Below are positions 1 through 6,580 of a DNA stretch of 7,598 bases, piece after piece; the first letter of the stretch is position 1; the number at the start of each line of letters is the position of its first letter. The notes beneath the pieces are model-generated. The model was not told the origin of the DNA. It did not search any database and saw only the letters and a list, made by a program, of their open reading frames with translations. The position numbers and the translations under genes were made by a program. The stretch is from Acidimicrobiia bacterium (lineage in GTDB: Bacteria; Actinomycetota; Acidimicrobiia; UBA5794; JAOTWH01): assembly GCA_029863035.1 (NCBI GenBank), contig JAOTWH010000106.1, forward strand, positions 1 through 7,598, written 5' to 3'.

Positions 1-729
1 ACCTTTGCCAACGACCATGCCCTTCTGCGAGCGCCGCTCTACTACCAGATCGGCGGCGACGTAGAGCTCGCCTCCCTTGCGCTCTGAGAAGTCTGTGATC
101 TGCACCGTGAGCGAGTGGGGAAGCTCATCGCGCAACCGCGATAAGAACTTCTCGCGGACGATCTCGGCCACCACCAGCTGCTCTGGCTGATCGGTCACCG
201 TTCCCCTGGGGAAGAATTCCGGGCCCTCCGCCAACCTGGCCACCAGCTCATCTCGCAACGATGTCAGTTGATCGCCGGTACGAGCGCTGGTTGGGACGTA
301 CGCATCGAACCCCCACTCCGACGCCTCGGCCAGTGCCTCACCTATGGCGGCGGGCGTCGCCCGATCTGTCTTATTGACGGCCACCACCACCCAGGGCGAT
401 CCGCCCATGAGCCGTTTTGCTATGCCCTGGTCTCCCGGGCCGATTCCCTTCGAAGCGTCGATCACGAACAGCACACCGTCGCCATCCTCCAGCGAGCCGT
501 AGACGATGCGATTGAGGCGCGATCCAAGAGCCGTGCGGGGACGATGTAGGCCGGGAGTATCCGTGAAGACGATCTGGGCGTCAGGGTCGTGCAGCACCCC
601 GCGGATCGCCATGCGGGTTGTCTGGGGCCGCGGCGAGGTGATGGCAACCTTCGAACCAACGAGCTCGTTCACCAGCGAGGACTTCCCAACATTGGGCCGA
701 CCAACGACCGAAACGAAGCCGGACTTCAT
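1..729 (-). CDS. era: GTPase Era, N-terminal 243 codons (partial)
   Basis: Era is an essential GTPase that binds the 3' end of 16S rRNA through a KH domain and controls late 30S subunit assembly. I translated this frame by hand; it runs open from the ATG at 729 to the window edge. All G motifs are visible: G1 GRPNVGKS (residues 10-17), G2 with T37/T38, G3 DTPG (57-60), G4 NKTD (119-122) and G5 SA (148-149). The KH domain begins near residue 180, and the frame is cut inside its RNA-binding GxxG loop, just after QKGMVVGKG. Era is normally about 300 residues, so roughly 55 are missing beyond the window. The ATG overlaps the TGA of the upstream CNNM gene (ATGA). The nearest purine-rich stretch is too far upstream to be a good ribosome binding site, so translational coupling is likely. 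The identification is secure. Confidence 0.96.
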   Translation of the reverse strand, partial: MKSGFVSVVGRPNVGKSSLVNELVGSKVAITSPRPQTTRMAIRGVLHDPDAQIVFTDTPGLHRPRTALGSRLNRIVYGSLEDGDGVLFVIDASKGIGPGDQGIAKRLMGGSPWVVVAVNKTDRATPAAIGEALAEASEWGFDAYVPTSARTGDQLTSLRDELVARLAEGPEFFPRGTVTDQPEQLVVAEIVREKFLSRLRDELPHSLTVQITDFSERKGGELYVAADLVVERRSQKGMVVGKG

Positions 730-1892
730 TTGCGAGTGATGGAAACCTCAGCCACCCGCCGACCTTGAACCCGCTCGGCCTGGATGACGATCCCGTCGAG
801 CTCGAAGGACTCTCCTTCGTCTGGGACGCGACCAGCCAGCGCCAGTACCAGCCCTCCCACGGTGTCCCAGTCCTCATTGGGCAACTCGAGACCAAGCAGC
901 TGCTCGAGCTCATCGACTGCCAGTCGACCATCAACTCGATAGCCGCCATGCTCCAGCGGAACCACCATTGGCTCCTCAACGTCGTATTCGTCCGCGATCT
1001 CCCCCACCAACTCTTCCAGGATGTCCTCGATGGTGCACAACCCGGCAACCCCTCCGAACTCGTCCACCACGATGGCCATATGGGCTTGATTGCCCTGCAT
1101 CTCGCGCAGCAATTCGGAGAGTCGCTTCGTCTCCGGCACCAGGTACGCCGGGGCCATGAGCTCACTGACCGGCCGAGCCGGTTCATTGCGGTCCATGAGC
1201 CCCAACAGGTCTCGGGCGTAGAAGATGCCAACCACGTCGTCTGGGCCTTCGCCGGTCACGGGGATGCGGGAGCGGCCTTCTGCCAGAACCAGGTCGAGCG
1301 CCTCGTCGGTGCTCACCGTTGAAGCGATGGTGATCATGTCCGGTCGCGGGACCATTACCTCTCGCACGATGGTGTCGGTGAATTCGAGTACCGAGGCGAT
1401 GAGCTCGCGCTCCTCTTGGTCAACCTCATCCTCGGCTTCGTCTTGCTCGTCGTCTTCGTCATCGGCCACCAAGTCGGCGGCGCGATCTCCAATGGAAACG
1501 GCCGTCCCCAACAACCCGGCGAACCGGTATGCCAGCGTGCGAGGGCGTGCCCGCCCCCACGTTCTGGGAAGCACATCACCGAACAAGGCGACCATCAGCG
1601 CTACCGCGATCAGCGCACCAAGTTGTACCACGCCATCGAAATGTTCAGTGATGGACCAGGCCGCGCCGACGGCCGCCACCACGATCAACGTCGAATGGAC
1701 AACGCCCATTGCCGGCTGCAATCGGGCACGATCGTCCAGCAGCTCCGCGATACGAACCGCACGAGCGTCTCCCTCGGCACCATCGCGCAACGCGTCTGCG
1801 CGTGGTGTTCGAACCAGCGAGGCCCCGGCAGCGCGCAAGGCGGCGGCGAAGGTCAACAGCACCACGGCCACTGCGAGAACTGCCCAGCTCAT
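726..1892 (-). CDS. CNNM/CBS-domain membrane protein (HlyC/CorC family)
   Basis: This 388-residue protein has the three-part layout of the family. An N-terminal CNNM (DUF21) membrane region has hydrophobic segments near 1-20, 62-82, 92-106 and possibly 123-137. A CBS pair spans about 177-300; REVMVPRPDM (177-186) starts the first repeat and VVDEFGGVAG (275-284) followed by TIEDILEELVGEI marks the second. A C-terminal CorC/HlyC transporter-associated domain covers about 307-386. Family members are linked to Mg2+/Co2+ transport or efflux gated by nucleotide binding to CBS. The older name 'hemolysin C' is misleading, and the substrate here is not known. A very acidic linker (143-163) joins membrane and CBS parts. 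The DUF21 region keeps GDVLPR (105-110), close to the usual GE(V/L)xPK motif. The ATG overlaps the ybeY stop (ATGA), with AGAGGGG five bases upstream as a good ribosome binding site. It sits between ybeY and era, its usual actinobacterial place. Confidence 0.93.
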   Translation of the reverse strand: MSWAVLAVAVVLLTFAAALRAAGASLVRTPRADALRDGAEGDARAVRIAELLDDRARLQPAMGVVHSTLIVVAAVGAAWSITEHFDGVVQLGALIAVALMVALFGDVLPRTWGRARPRTLAYRFAGLLGTAVSIGDRAADLVADDEDDEQDEAEDEVDQEERELIASVLEFTDTIVREVMVPRPDMITIASTVSTDEALDLVLAEGRSRIPVTGEGPDDVVGIFYARDLLGLMDRNEPARPVSELMAPAYLVPETKRLSELLREMQGNQAHMAIVVDEFGGVAGLCTIEDILEELVGEIADEYDVEEPMVVPLEHGGYRVDGRLAVDELEQLLGLELPNEDWDTVGGLVLALAGRVPDEGESFELDGIVIQAERVQGRRVAEVSITRK

Positions 1893-2353
1893 TGGCGCCC
1901 CTCTGAGGCGAGCATCAGCAACTCGCGCTCGCGAGATTCCATCGCGTCCGCTTCGACTTCGTTGCCGTGGTCGTAGCCCAGGATGTGCAGGATGCCGTGG
2001 ACAACCATCAACGCCATCTCGTCCTCGAAGGCAACCCCTCCCGCGGCCGCGTTACGACGGACCACGGCCGGACAGATGAATACATCTCCAAGGTTCAGCG
2101 GGCCGCCGTCGATCGACACTGTCGGGGGCCGGCCGGGCACGGCATCTTCGAGTGGGAAGGCGAGGACATCCGTTGGTCCCTTGCGCTTCATGAACCGTTT
2201 GTTGTAGCCCGTCATCTCGTCCTCCCCAACCAGCATCACAGCTAGCTCGGTGTCGGGGGATAAGCCCTCAGCCGACAGAACGCTGTCTGCCAGGTCGCAA
2301 AGCTGTTGCGGATCGATCGATTCCTCCTGCTCGTCGGCCAAGAAGACGCTCAC
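1889..2353 (-). CDS. ybeY: Endoribonuclease / rRNA maturation factor YbeY
   Basis: YbeY is a small zinc-dependent endoribonuclease needed for 16S rRNA 3' end maturation and 70S quality control. The 154-residue product matches the family in length and motifs. The metal-binding signature HGILHILGYDH (119-129) supplies the three zinc histidines H119, H123 and H129. TDVLAFP (61-67) is the conserved strand motif (usually TDVLSFP), and LNLGDVFI (86-93) is the second family block. The start is a GTG that overlaps the pgpH stop as GTGA, with no convincing ribosome binding site, so it is probably translated by coupling. Downstream it overlaps the CNNM gene by four bases. The order phoH - (pgpH) - ybeY - cnnm - era groups genes that act on ribosome assembly. 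The call is secure. Confidence 0.96.
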   Translation of the reverse strand: MSVFLADEQEESIDPQQLCDLADSVLSAEGLSPDTELAVMLVGEDEMTGYNKRFMKRKGPTDVLAFPLEDAVPGRPPTVSIDGGPLNLGDVFICPAVVRRNAAAGGVAFEDEMALMVVHGILHILGYDHGNEVEADAMESRERELLMLASEGRQ

Positions 2354-4572
2354 GCTTGAGGACCGAATCCCGGGTAGGGAACACGGGTGTGGTAGTAGCC
2401 GATGAGCGCCTCGACCAATGCCCCCTTTACTTTGGTGAGTTCACCGAAGGTGAGAGAGCTCTCGTCGAGCTGACCGTCCTCCAGCTTCTCGTAGATGATC
2501 TGATCGACCAGTTTGCCGATGTTGCTGGTCGAGGGATCCTCTTGCTGGACCAGCGAGCGAGTTGCTCCCTCGCAGGCATCGGACAGCATGAGGATGGCCA
2601 TTTCCTTGCGCACCGGCTTCACACCGTTGTGGCGATAGGTGTTCGGGCTGGCACCTGGGTCCAACTCCAAAGCCCTGTGATAAAAGAAGCGCATGATGGA
2701 GTTGCCGTGGTGCATGCGGATGCCGTCTGCGACTTCGGCCGGGATCCGGTACTGGCGAGCCAGCCTGAGACCCTCTGACACATGTTCCCTAACGACCTCG
2801 GCCGATTCTTCGGGAGTCATCTCATCGTGCGGATTCGACACACCGAACTGGTTCTCAATGAAGTATTGCGGGCGGACGGCCTTGCCGAGGTCGTGGTAGT
2901 AGGCCGCCGCCTGGGCAAGCAGAGGGTTGGCGCCGATGGCCCTGGCTGCCTTGCCGGCCAGCGTGCCTACCAAGACAGAGTGATTGAACGATCCGGGCGC
3001 ATTCTCCTCAAGCAGTCGCAGCGCAGGATGGTTCCTATCGGTGAGGTCAAGCAGCGTGAGGGTGGTGGTGATGCGGAAGGTGTTCTCGAGGAACGGCAAC
3101 ACGCCAAGAGCGACGATGCCCGCGATGGATCCCGCGGCGAATCCTGCTGCTCCCGCCTGCCAGGCCTGATCGGCACCGGAGAAGAACCAGGCGAGCGATG
3201 CCGCCAACGGCGCAGTGGCGGCACCTGTGTACAACACTCCCAGCCGCAGGCTGGTGCGGCTAGAGGCAGCGCTGACGAATGGCACCGGGATGGTGGTGGC
3301 CGCCGCGGCGTACACGGCCAGACTCACGTCGCTGTTGGCGAGTGCAGTGAACGCCCCTACCGGAATGGCCATGAGCAGAGCAGTGCGACTGTCGAAGAGA
3401 ATGGCTGCCAGGTAGCCGAATGCGGCCGCCGGTATCAGGTAGCCCAGCTCTGGGCGGTCGACGGCGATGACCTCTGGAAGTCTGGCGGCGAGTGCAGCCA
3501 ACACCGTGAGCAGCCCGAAGAGTGCCATCAACTTGGGCCGGCGCCAGGTGTCCGGCGCGGTTCTCCAGATAAACAAGCCCGCCAGCAGCACCACCAGGCC
3601 GGCAGCCGTCGCTAGGGCTGCTAGACGTGGCGGCTCGGCCTGCTGGATGAGGCCGAGCGCCACGATCGCCTCCAGATCTGCCTCGGTGACAAGCTCGCGT
3701 TCGCCAGCGATGAGTTCGCCCTCGACGTAGGCAACGGTGACGTCTGGAACACCAGCAGCAGCCGCCTCCCGAGCCGCTTCGGTGGCAGGATCATCGGGGC
3801 GGCGGTTCACCCGCAGCGAGTTGGCAACAACATCGGCAACGGCGGCCTCTATCAGGTCGCGCTCGCCCTCTTCCATGCCAGGTACGTTGAGACGGCGCGG
3901 GGCAGTGACCAGTTCGGATTGCAATGAGTCGAGCTGGGTGGCGGTGATGCCCCCTCCTTGAACCAGCAGTTCCTCGGTGAGGTCGTTGGCCTCCGCCTGT
4001 ACAACACCGAAGAACGTCTCCTCGCCGTTGTCCTCCCGTATGAAGTCGAGGTTGCGAAGGTCGACGATCGCCTCAATGGTGGAATCGTTGAGCAGCGGGT
4101 ACGCCTCTCGCACTCGGACCAGCTGAGTTTCCTTGTCAGCTGGAAGCGGCGCCACGGTCGTGACAACAACCGTTTCCGTCCCGACCTGATCGTCAGGTAC
4201 TCCCTCTTCTTGCACGATGGTCGTATCCGGAGTCTCTTCTGCCGGGACCTCGACGGGCGCCCGCGCCGCCTTGACTGCTTCGAAGAAGAACTGAACTCCT
4301 CGCAGCGCCGCCGCTGTCTGCTCGGTGTCCTCCTGGAAGATGGTATCGACGCTGGCGCGAGCCAGCTCTCTGGCCGCGTTGGTTTCGGCGACATTCGTGA
4401 CCGAATAGTCGGCGGTGGCGACGAAGTCGGATGGTGACGGCTGGCCGGCCACCGGAACGGGAAGCGTTTCTTCGCCATGCCTGCCTGCCACCAGGGCAAG
4501 GCCAACCAGGACGATGGTGAGACCGAGCACCATCGCCCGGATAATGCCGGGGCGTTGGGTTCGGGATCTCAT
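2350..4572 (-). CDS. pgpH: 7TM-HD cyclic-di-AMP phosphodiesterase, PgpH type
   Basis: This 740-residue membrane protein has the PgpH (7TMR-HD, YqfF) layout. A first membrane segment at about 13-30 is followed by an extracytoplasmic domain (about 31-315), seven hydrophobic segments (about 317-336, 348-364, 376-393, 397-411, 414-433, 444-464, 471-494) and a cytoplasmic HD domain from about 527 to the end. The HD metal ligands are present: H531 in GSFNHS, H560-D561 in YYHDLGK, H597, the pair H621-H622 in MHHG, and D665 in LSDACEG. Characterised members (Listeria PgpH) hydrolyse c-di-AMP to pApA; that activity is inferred here from conservation. The extracytoplasmic domain holds an acidic, Thr/Val-rich stretch at about 105-146. 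The ATG overlaps the phoH stop (ATGA), and the gene overlaps ybeY by GTGA. The family call is strong; substrate specificity is less certain. Confidence 0.92.
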   Translation of the reverse strand: MRSRTQRPGIIRAMVLGLTIVLVGLALVAGRHGEETLPVPVAGQPSPSDFVATADYSVTNVAETNAARELARASVDTIFQEDTEQTAAALRGVQFFFEAVKAARAPVEVPAEETPDTTIVQEEGVPDDQVGTETVVVTTVAPLPADKETQLVRVREAYPLLNDSTIEAIVDLRNLDFIREDNGEETFFGVVQAEANDLTEELLVQGGGITATQLDSLQSELVTAPRRLNVPGMEEGERDLIEAAVADVVANSLRVNRRPDDPATEAAREAAAAGVPDVTVAYVEGELIAGERELVTEADLEAIVALGLIQQAEPPRLAALATAAGLVVLLAGLFIWRTAPDTWRRPKLMALFGLLTVLAALAARLPEVIAVDRPELGYLIPAAAFGYLAAILFDSRTALLMAIPVGAFTALANSDVSLAVYAAAATTIPVPFVSAASSRTSLRLGVLYTGAATAPLAASLAWFFSGADQAWQAGAAGFAAGSIAGIVALGVLPFLENTFRITTTLTLLDLTDRNHPALRLLEENAPGSFNHSVLVGTLAGKAARAIGANPLLAQAAAYYHDLGKAVRPQYFIENQFGVSNPHDEMTPEESAEVVREHVSEGLRLARQYRIPAEVADGIRMHHGNSIMRFFYHRALELDPGASPNTYRHNGVKPVRKEMAILMLSDACEGATRSLVQQEDPSTSNIGKLVDQIIYEKLEDGQLDESSLTFGELTKVKGALVEALIGYYHTRVPYPGFGPQA

Positions 4573-5546
4573 TCGGACTGCTGGCTGTCCTCGTAACGGC
4601 GATACGCCTCGACGATCGAGGCCACGATGCGATGACGTACGACGTCGGTAGATGACAGTTCCACTTGGCTCACGCCGGGGATCCCTTCCAGGATCTTGCC
4701 GACCACCCGCAGGCCAGAGCGGTCGCCCTTTGGCAGGTCGACCTGGGTGATGTCGCCCGTGATGACCATCTTGGAATTGAAGCCAAGGCGGGTGAGGAAC
4801 ATCTTCATTTGCTCCGGAGTCGTGTTCTGAGCTTCGTCAAGCACAACGAAAGCGTCGTTGAGGGTGCGGCCTCGCATGTAAGCCAATGGGGCGATCTCGA
4901 TGGTCCCCCGCTCCATGAGGCGCAAGGTTTCCTCGGCACCCACCATCTCGTACAGCGCGTCGTAGAGGGGGCGCAGATAGGGATCGACCTTGGCGACCAG
5001 ATCGCCGGGAAGGAAACCAAGTCGCTCGCCCGCCTCAACCGCCGGGCGGGTGAGGATGATCCTGCTCACCGAACCACTCTGCAATGCCTCAACGGCTGCG
5101 GCCATGGCCAGGTAGGTCTTTCCGGTACCGGCCGGACCTATGGCGAACACCAGTGTGGAATCGGCGATGGACTCCAGGTAGAGCTTCTGCCCCAGGGTCT
5201 TGGCCCGAACCTGTTTGCCGTGGCCTACCGCGATTCCAGCCGTAAAGACACCGGACGGGCTAGGCACGTTGTTACGCACCAATTCGACGGTGCGCCGCAC
5301 CCGCTCGGAATCGAGCAGTTCGCCTTCTTGAACGAGTATCAGCAGCTCATCGAACGCGGTGCGAACCAACGCCGTGTCTTGCTCGGGTCCGCTGATCGTC
5401 AGCTCGTTGCCACGAGCCACGATGGTGACCTGGGGGAAGGCCTCTTCCACCTGGCGCAGATGAACGTCACGCTCGCCTAGCAGGTCGAGCATCAGATGGT
5501 TGCTGGGGACACGCAGCTTGACTTCAGTCAAGGATGCTTGAGTCAA
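4569..5546 (-). CDS. phoH: PhoH-like ATPase
   Basis: This is a cytoplasmic P-loop ATPase of the PhoH/YbeZ family, 325 residues, a normal length. The N-terminal 75 residues form the KH-like portion seen in YbeZ-type members. Walker A is GPAGTGKT (137-144) and Walker B is VVLDEAQN (234-241), followed by TGDITQVD (263-270), a conserved block of the family. Homologues are linked to RNA metabolism and often partner YbeY, which fits ybeY lying just downstream of pgpH. I chose the TTG at 5546 because GAGG lies five bases upstream. An in-frame TTG five codons later has no ribosome binding site, and there is no in-frame ATG or GTG nearby. A 69-base gap separates it from the HIT gene upstream, and its stop overlaps the pgpH start. 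A possible promoter lies in the gap. The old name reflects phosphate-starvation induction in E. coli and need not apply here. Confidence 0.95.
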   Translation of the reverse strand: MTQASLTEVKLRVPSNHLMLDLLGERDVHLRQVEEAFPQVTIVARGNELTISGPEQDTALVRTAFDELLILVQEGELLDSERVRRTVELVRNNVPSPSGVFTAGIAVGHGKQVRAKTLGQKLYLESIADSTLVFAIGPAGTGKTYLAMAAAVEALQSGSVSRIILTRPAVEAGERLGFLPGDLVAKVDPYLRPLYDALYEMVGAEETLRLMERGTIEIAPLAYMRGRTLNDAFVVLDEAQNTTPEQMKMFLTRLGFNSKMVITGDITQVDLPKGDRSGLRVVGKILEGIPGVSQVELSSTDVVRHRIVASIVEAYRRYEDSQQSE

Positions 5547-5615
5547 AGGAACCTCGGGAGAGGGAATTGGGGACCATCTATTGTATCGCCACCCTGACCC
5601 TGGGCCTCAAGACGT
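5547..5615 (-). promoter_or_regulatory. Possible internal promoter upstream of phoH
   Basis: Read on the minus strand, TACAAT (5585-5580) differs from the consensus -10 box by one base. TTGAGG (5610-5605) keeps TTGA of the -35 box. The spacer is 19 bases, longer than ideal. A start site near 5572 would leave a short leader of about 26 bases ending in the GAGG ribosome binding site of phoH. The spacer holds a perfect tandem repeat, CAGGGT twice (5602-5591). This is one of only two non-coding gaps in the window. No clear terminator hairpin is visible, so readthrough from the HIT gene is also likely. Confidence 0.4.
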
Positions 5616-5957
5616 TCATCCAGGAGGCCACCCCATCTGACGTCCTCCCAGAAGATGGAAGTGAAGGTGGTGAACGGTCTGGCCGGCGTCTGGGCCCACA
5701 TTGGTCACCAAACGCCAACCCCCGTCGAGGTTTTCCGCTTCAGCCACGCTGGCGGCTAGCTCGAACAGCCCAGCGATGGCGCCATCGACGGTACCGAGGT
5801 CTGCGGCCGAGTCGATATGGCTGATCGAGATGATCAGAACATGAGTCGGCGCCTGCGGATTGAGATCACGAAACGCGATGGCGTCGTCATTGCGGGCGAC
5901 GATGTCAGCTGGGATCTCCTCCGAGGCGATCTGACAGAAGAGGCAGTCGGCGATCAA
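5616..5957 (-). CDS. HIT-family nucleotide hydrolase/transferase
   Basis: This 113-residue protein belongs to the histidine triad (HIT) family, most like the HINT branch, whose members hydrolyse AMP-lysine, AMP-amino-acid or related nucleoside phosphoramidates. The triad H97-L-H99-F-H101-LL is complete, with H101 close to the usual GG pair (LLGGRQMGW at the C-terminus). The N-terminal CLFC (C5, C8) is the cysteine pair that helps bind zinc in many bacterial HIT proteins. NPQAPTHVLII (33-43) is the conserved strand before H48. The start is a TTG overlapping the bldD stop as TTGA; no ATG or GTG is available in frame and the upstream ribosome binding site is weak, so translation probably depends on bldD. 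HIT genes commonly lie beside phoH in actinobacteria. The physiological substrate cannot be told from sequence. Confidence 0.93.
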   Translation of the reverse strand: MIADCLFCQIASEEIPADIVARNDDAIAFRDLNPQAPTHVLIISISHIDSAADLGTVDGAIAGLFELAASVAEAENLDGGWRLVTNVGPDAGQTVHHLHFHLLGGRQMGWPPG

Positions 5958-6448
5958 TCGCCAGTGATGCCCAATTTGGTGAGGCGGTCAGTGAACGTGT
6001 CCTCGCTCTGATCTAGCAGCAGGGACAGGGTCTTTAGGTCGTCGCGGCGCAGCGTCAGCACCTTGCCGTTGAAATCTTGTCTCATCATCTGAACGGCTCT
6101 AAGGAATCGCTCAACAAGGACGGCGTCGGGACCGCTCAGTGAGTCGATCGCATTCAGATCGATGGTGATGCCGCCGGTGGGAACTGTCGATGAGATCGGG
6201 GCGTCCTTGCCCTCCTCGAGCGGCAGCAGCTGAGTAATCGGCACCTGGTAGAACGCCGCCAGACGCTGCATGCGGGGCACGGACAAGCTTCGCTCGCCGC
6301 GCTCATATGCACCTAGCACAGCCGCCTTGAACTCTCCCTCAGATAACCGCTGCACATCCTGGAGAGACAGGCCGCGCTGCTTGCGTATCGCCCGCAACCG
6401 TTCCCCGACGTCTTGGTTATAAGACGACGGAATTTCCTCGGTATCCAA
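5954..6448 (-). CDS. bldD: BldD-like c-di-GMP-responsive transcription regulator
   Basis: This 164-residue protein resembles Streptomyces BldD (about 167 residues) over its whole length. An N-terminal XRE-type helix-turn-helix covers about 14-75, with LRAIRKQRGLSL (18-29), AYERGERS (47-54) and FYQVPITQLLP (66-76). The C-terminal domain carries the BldD c-di-GMP signature RxD-x8-RxxD intact: R123-Q-D125, then FNGKVLTL, then R134-R-D-D137. BldD dimerises on c-di-GMP and represses developmental genes in Streptomyces; DNA targets here are unknown. I chose the TTG at 6448 rather than the ATG at 6502 because AAGGAG lies six bases upstream of the TTG, and the 18 extra residues have no counterpart in BldD. 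Its stop overlaps the HIT start. In Streptomyces bldD lies elsewhere, so its place in the dnaJ-era cluster is notable. I recalled the BldD sequence from memory, but the match is extensive. Confidence 0.92.
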   Translation of the reverse strand: MDTEEIPSSYNQDVGERLRAIRKQRGLSLQDVQRLSEGEFKAAVLGAYERGERSLSVPRMQRLAAFYQVPITQLLPLEEGKDAPISSTVPTGGITIDLNAIDSLSGPDAVLVERFLRAVQMMRQDFNGKVLTLRRDDLKTLSLLLDQSEDTFTDRLTKLGITGD

Positions 6449-6454
6449 GATTTT

Positions 6455-6460
6455 CTCCTT
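6455..6460 (-). promoter_or_regulatory. Strong ribosome binding site that fixes the bldD start
   Basis: On the minus strand AAGGAG lies six bases upstream of the TTG at 6448. It is the best Shine-Dalgarno match in the window. It would lie inside the coding region if the upstream ATG at 6502 were used, which argues for the TTG. Confidence 0.8.
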
Positions 6461-6580
6461 ACAACTGACAGCGCGCACCGAAATGCGCTCGGTGGGTATC
6501 ATCTTAGCGACTTTGAATCCCCTCGCGCGGACTTTCGGGCAAGTAACTAGACACAGTTTTCGCGATAGGAATCGATGGGC
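6461..6580 (-). promoter_or_regulatory. rsmE-bldD intergenic region, possible bldD promoter
   Basis: This is the longest non-coding gap, about 130 bases to the bldD start, and the likely place for a bldD promoter. TAAGAT (6506-6501 on the minus strand) resembles a -10 box and would give a leader of about 45 bases, but no convincing -35 box lies 16-19 bases upstream. A small inverted repeat, AACT-N6-AGTT (6545-6558), sits further upstream. A palindrome GCCTAGGC (6579-6586) spans the rsmE stop but has no loop or T-run, so I do not call a terminator. I could not find a good match to the published BldD box, so autoregulation as in Streptomyces is not supported by eye. Confidence 0.3.

Noticed and set aside
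1225..2079. Plus-strand open frame of 284 codons opposite the CNNM gene and ybeY
   Set aside because: It is rich in Ser, Ala, Arg and Thr with no family motif, and lies antisense to two well-supported genes. It is a mirror effect of high GC coding sequence.
2782..3615. Plus-strand open frame of 277 codons opposite pgpH
   Set aside because: No recognisable domain and full overlap with the membrane and HD regions of pgpH on the other strand.
4665..5480. Plus-strand open frame of 271 codons opposite phoH
   Set aside because: Composition is that of an antisense shadow (His, Gln and Gly rich), with no motif or ribosome binding site.
6449..6580. A BldD box in the bldD upstream region that would show autoregulation
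   Set aside because: Compared by eye with the recalled consensus TnACnC(A/T)GnGTnA, the best stretches matched only about six of nine fixed positions or needed a shifted half-site. A matrix scan would decide it.
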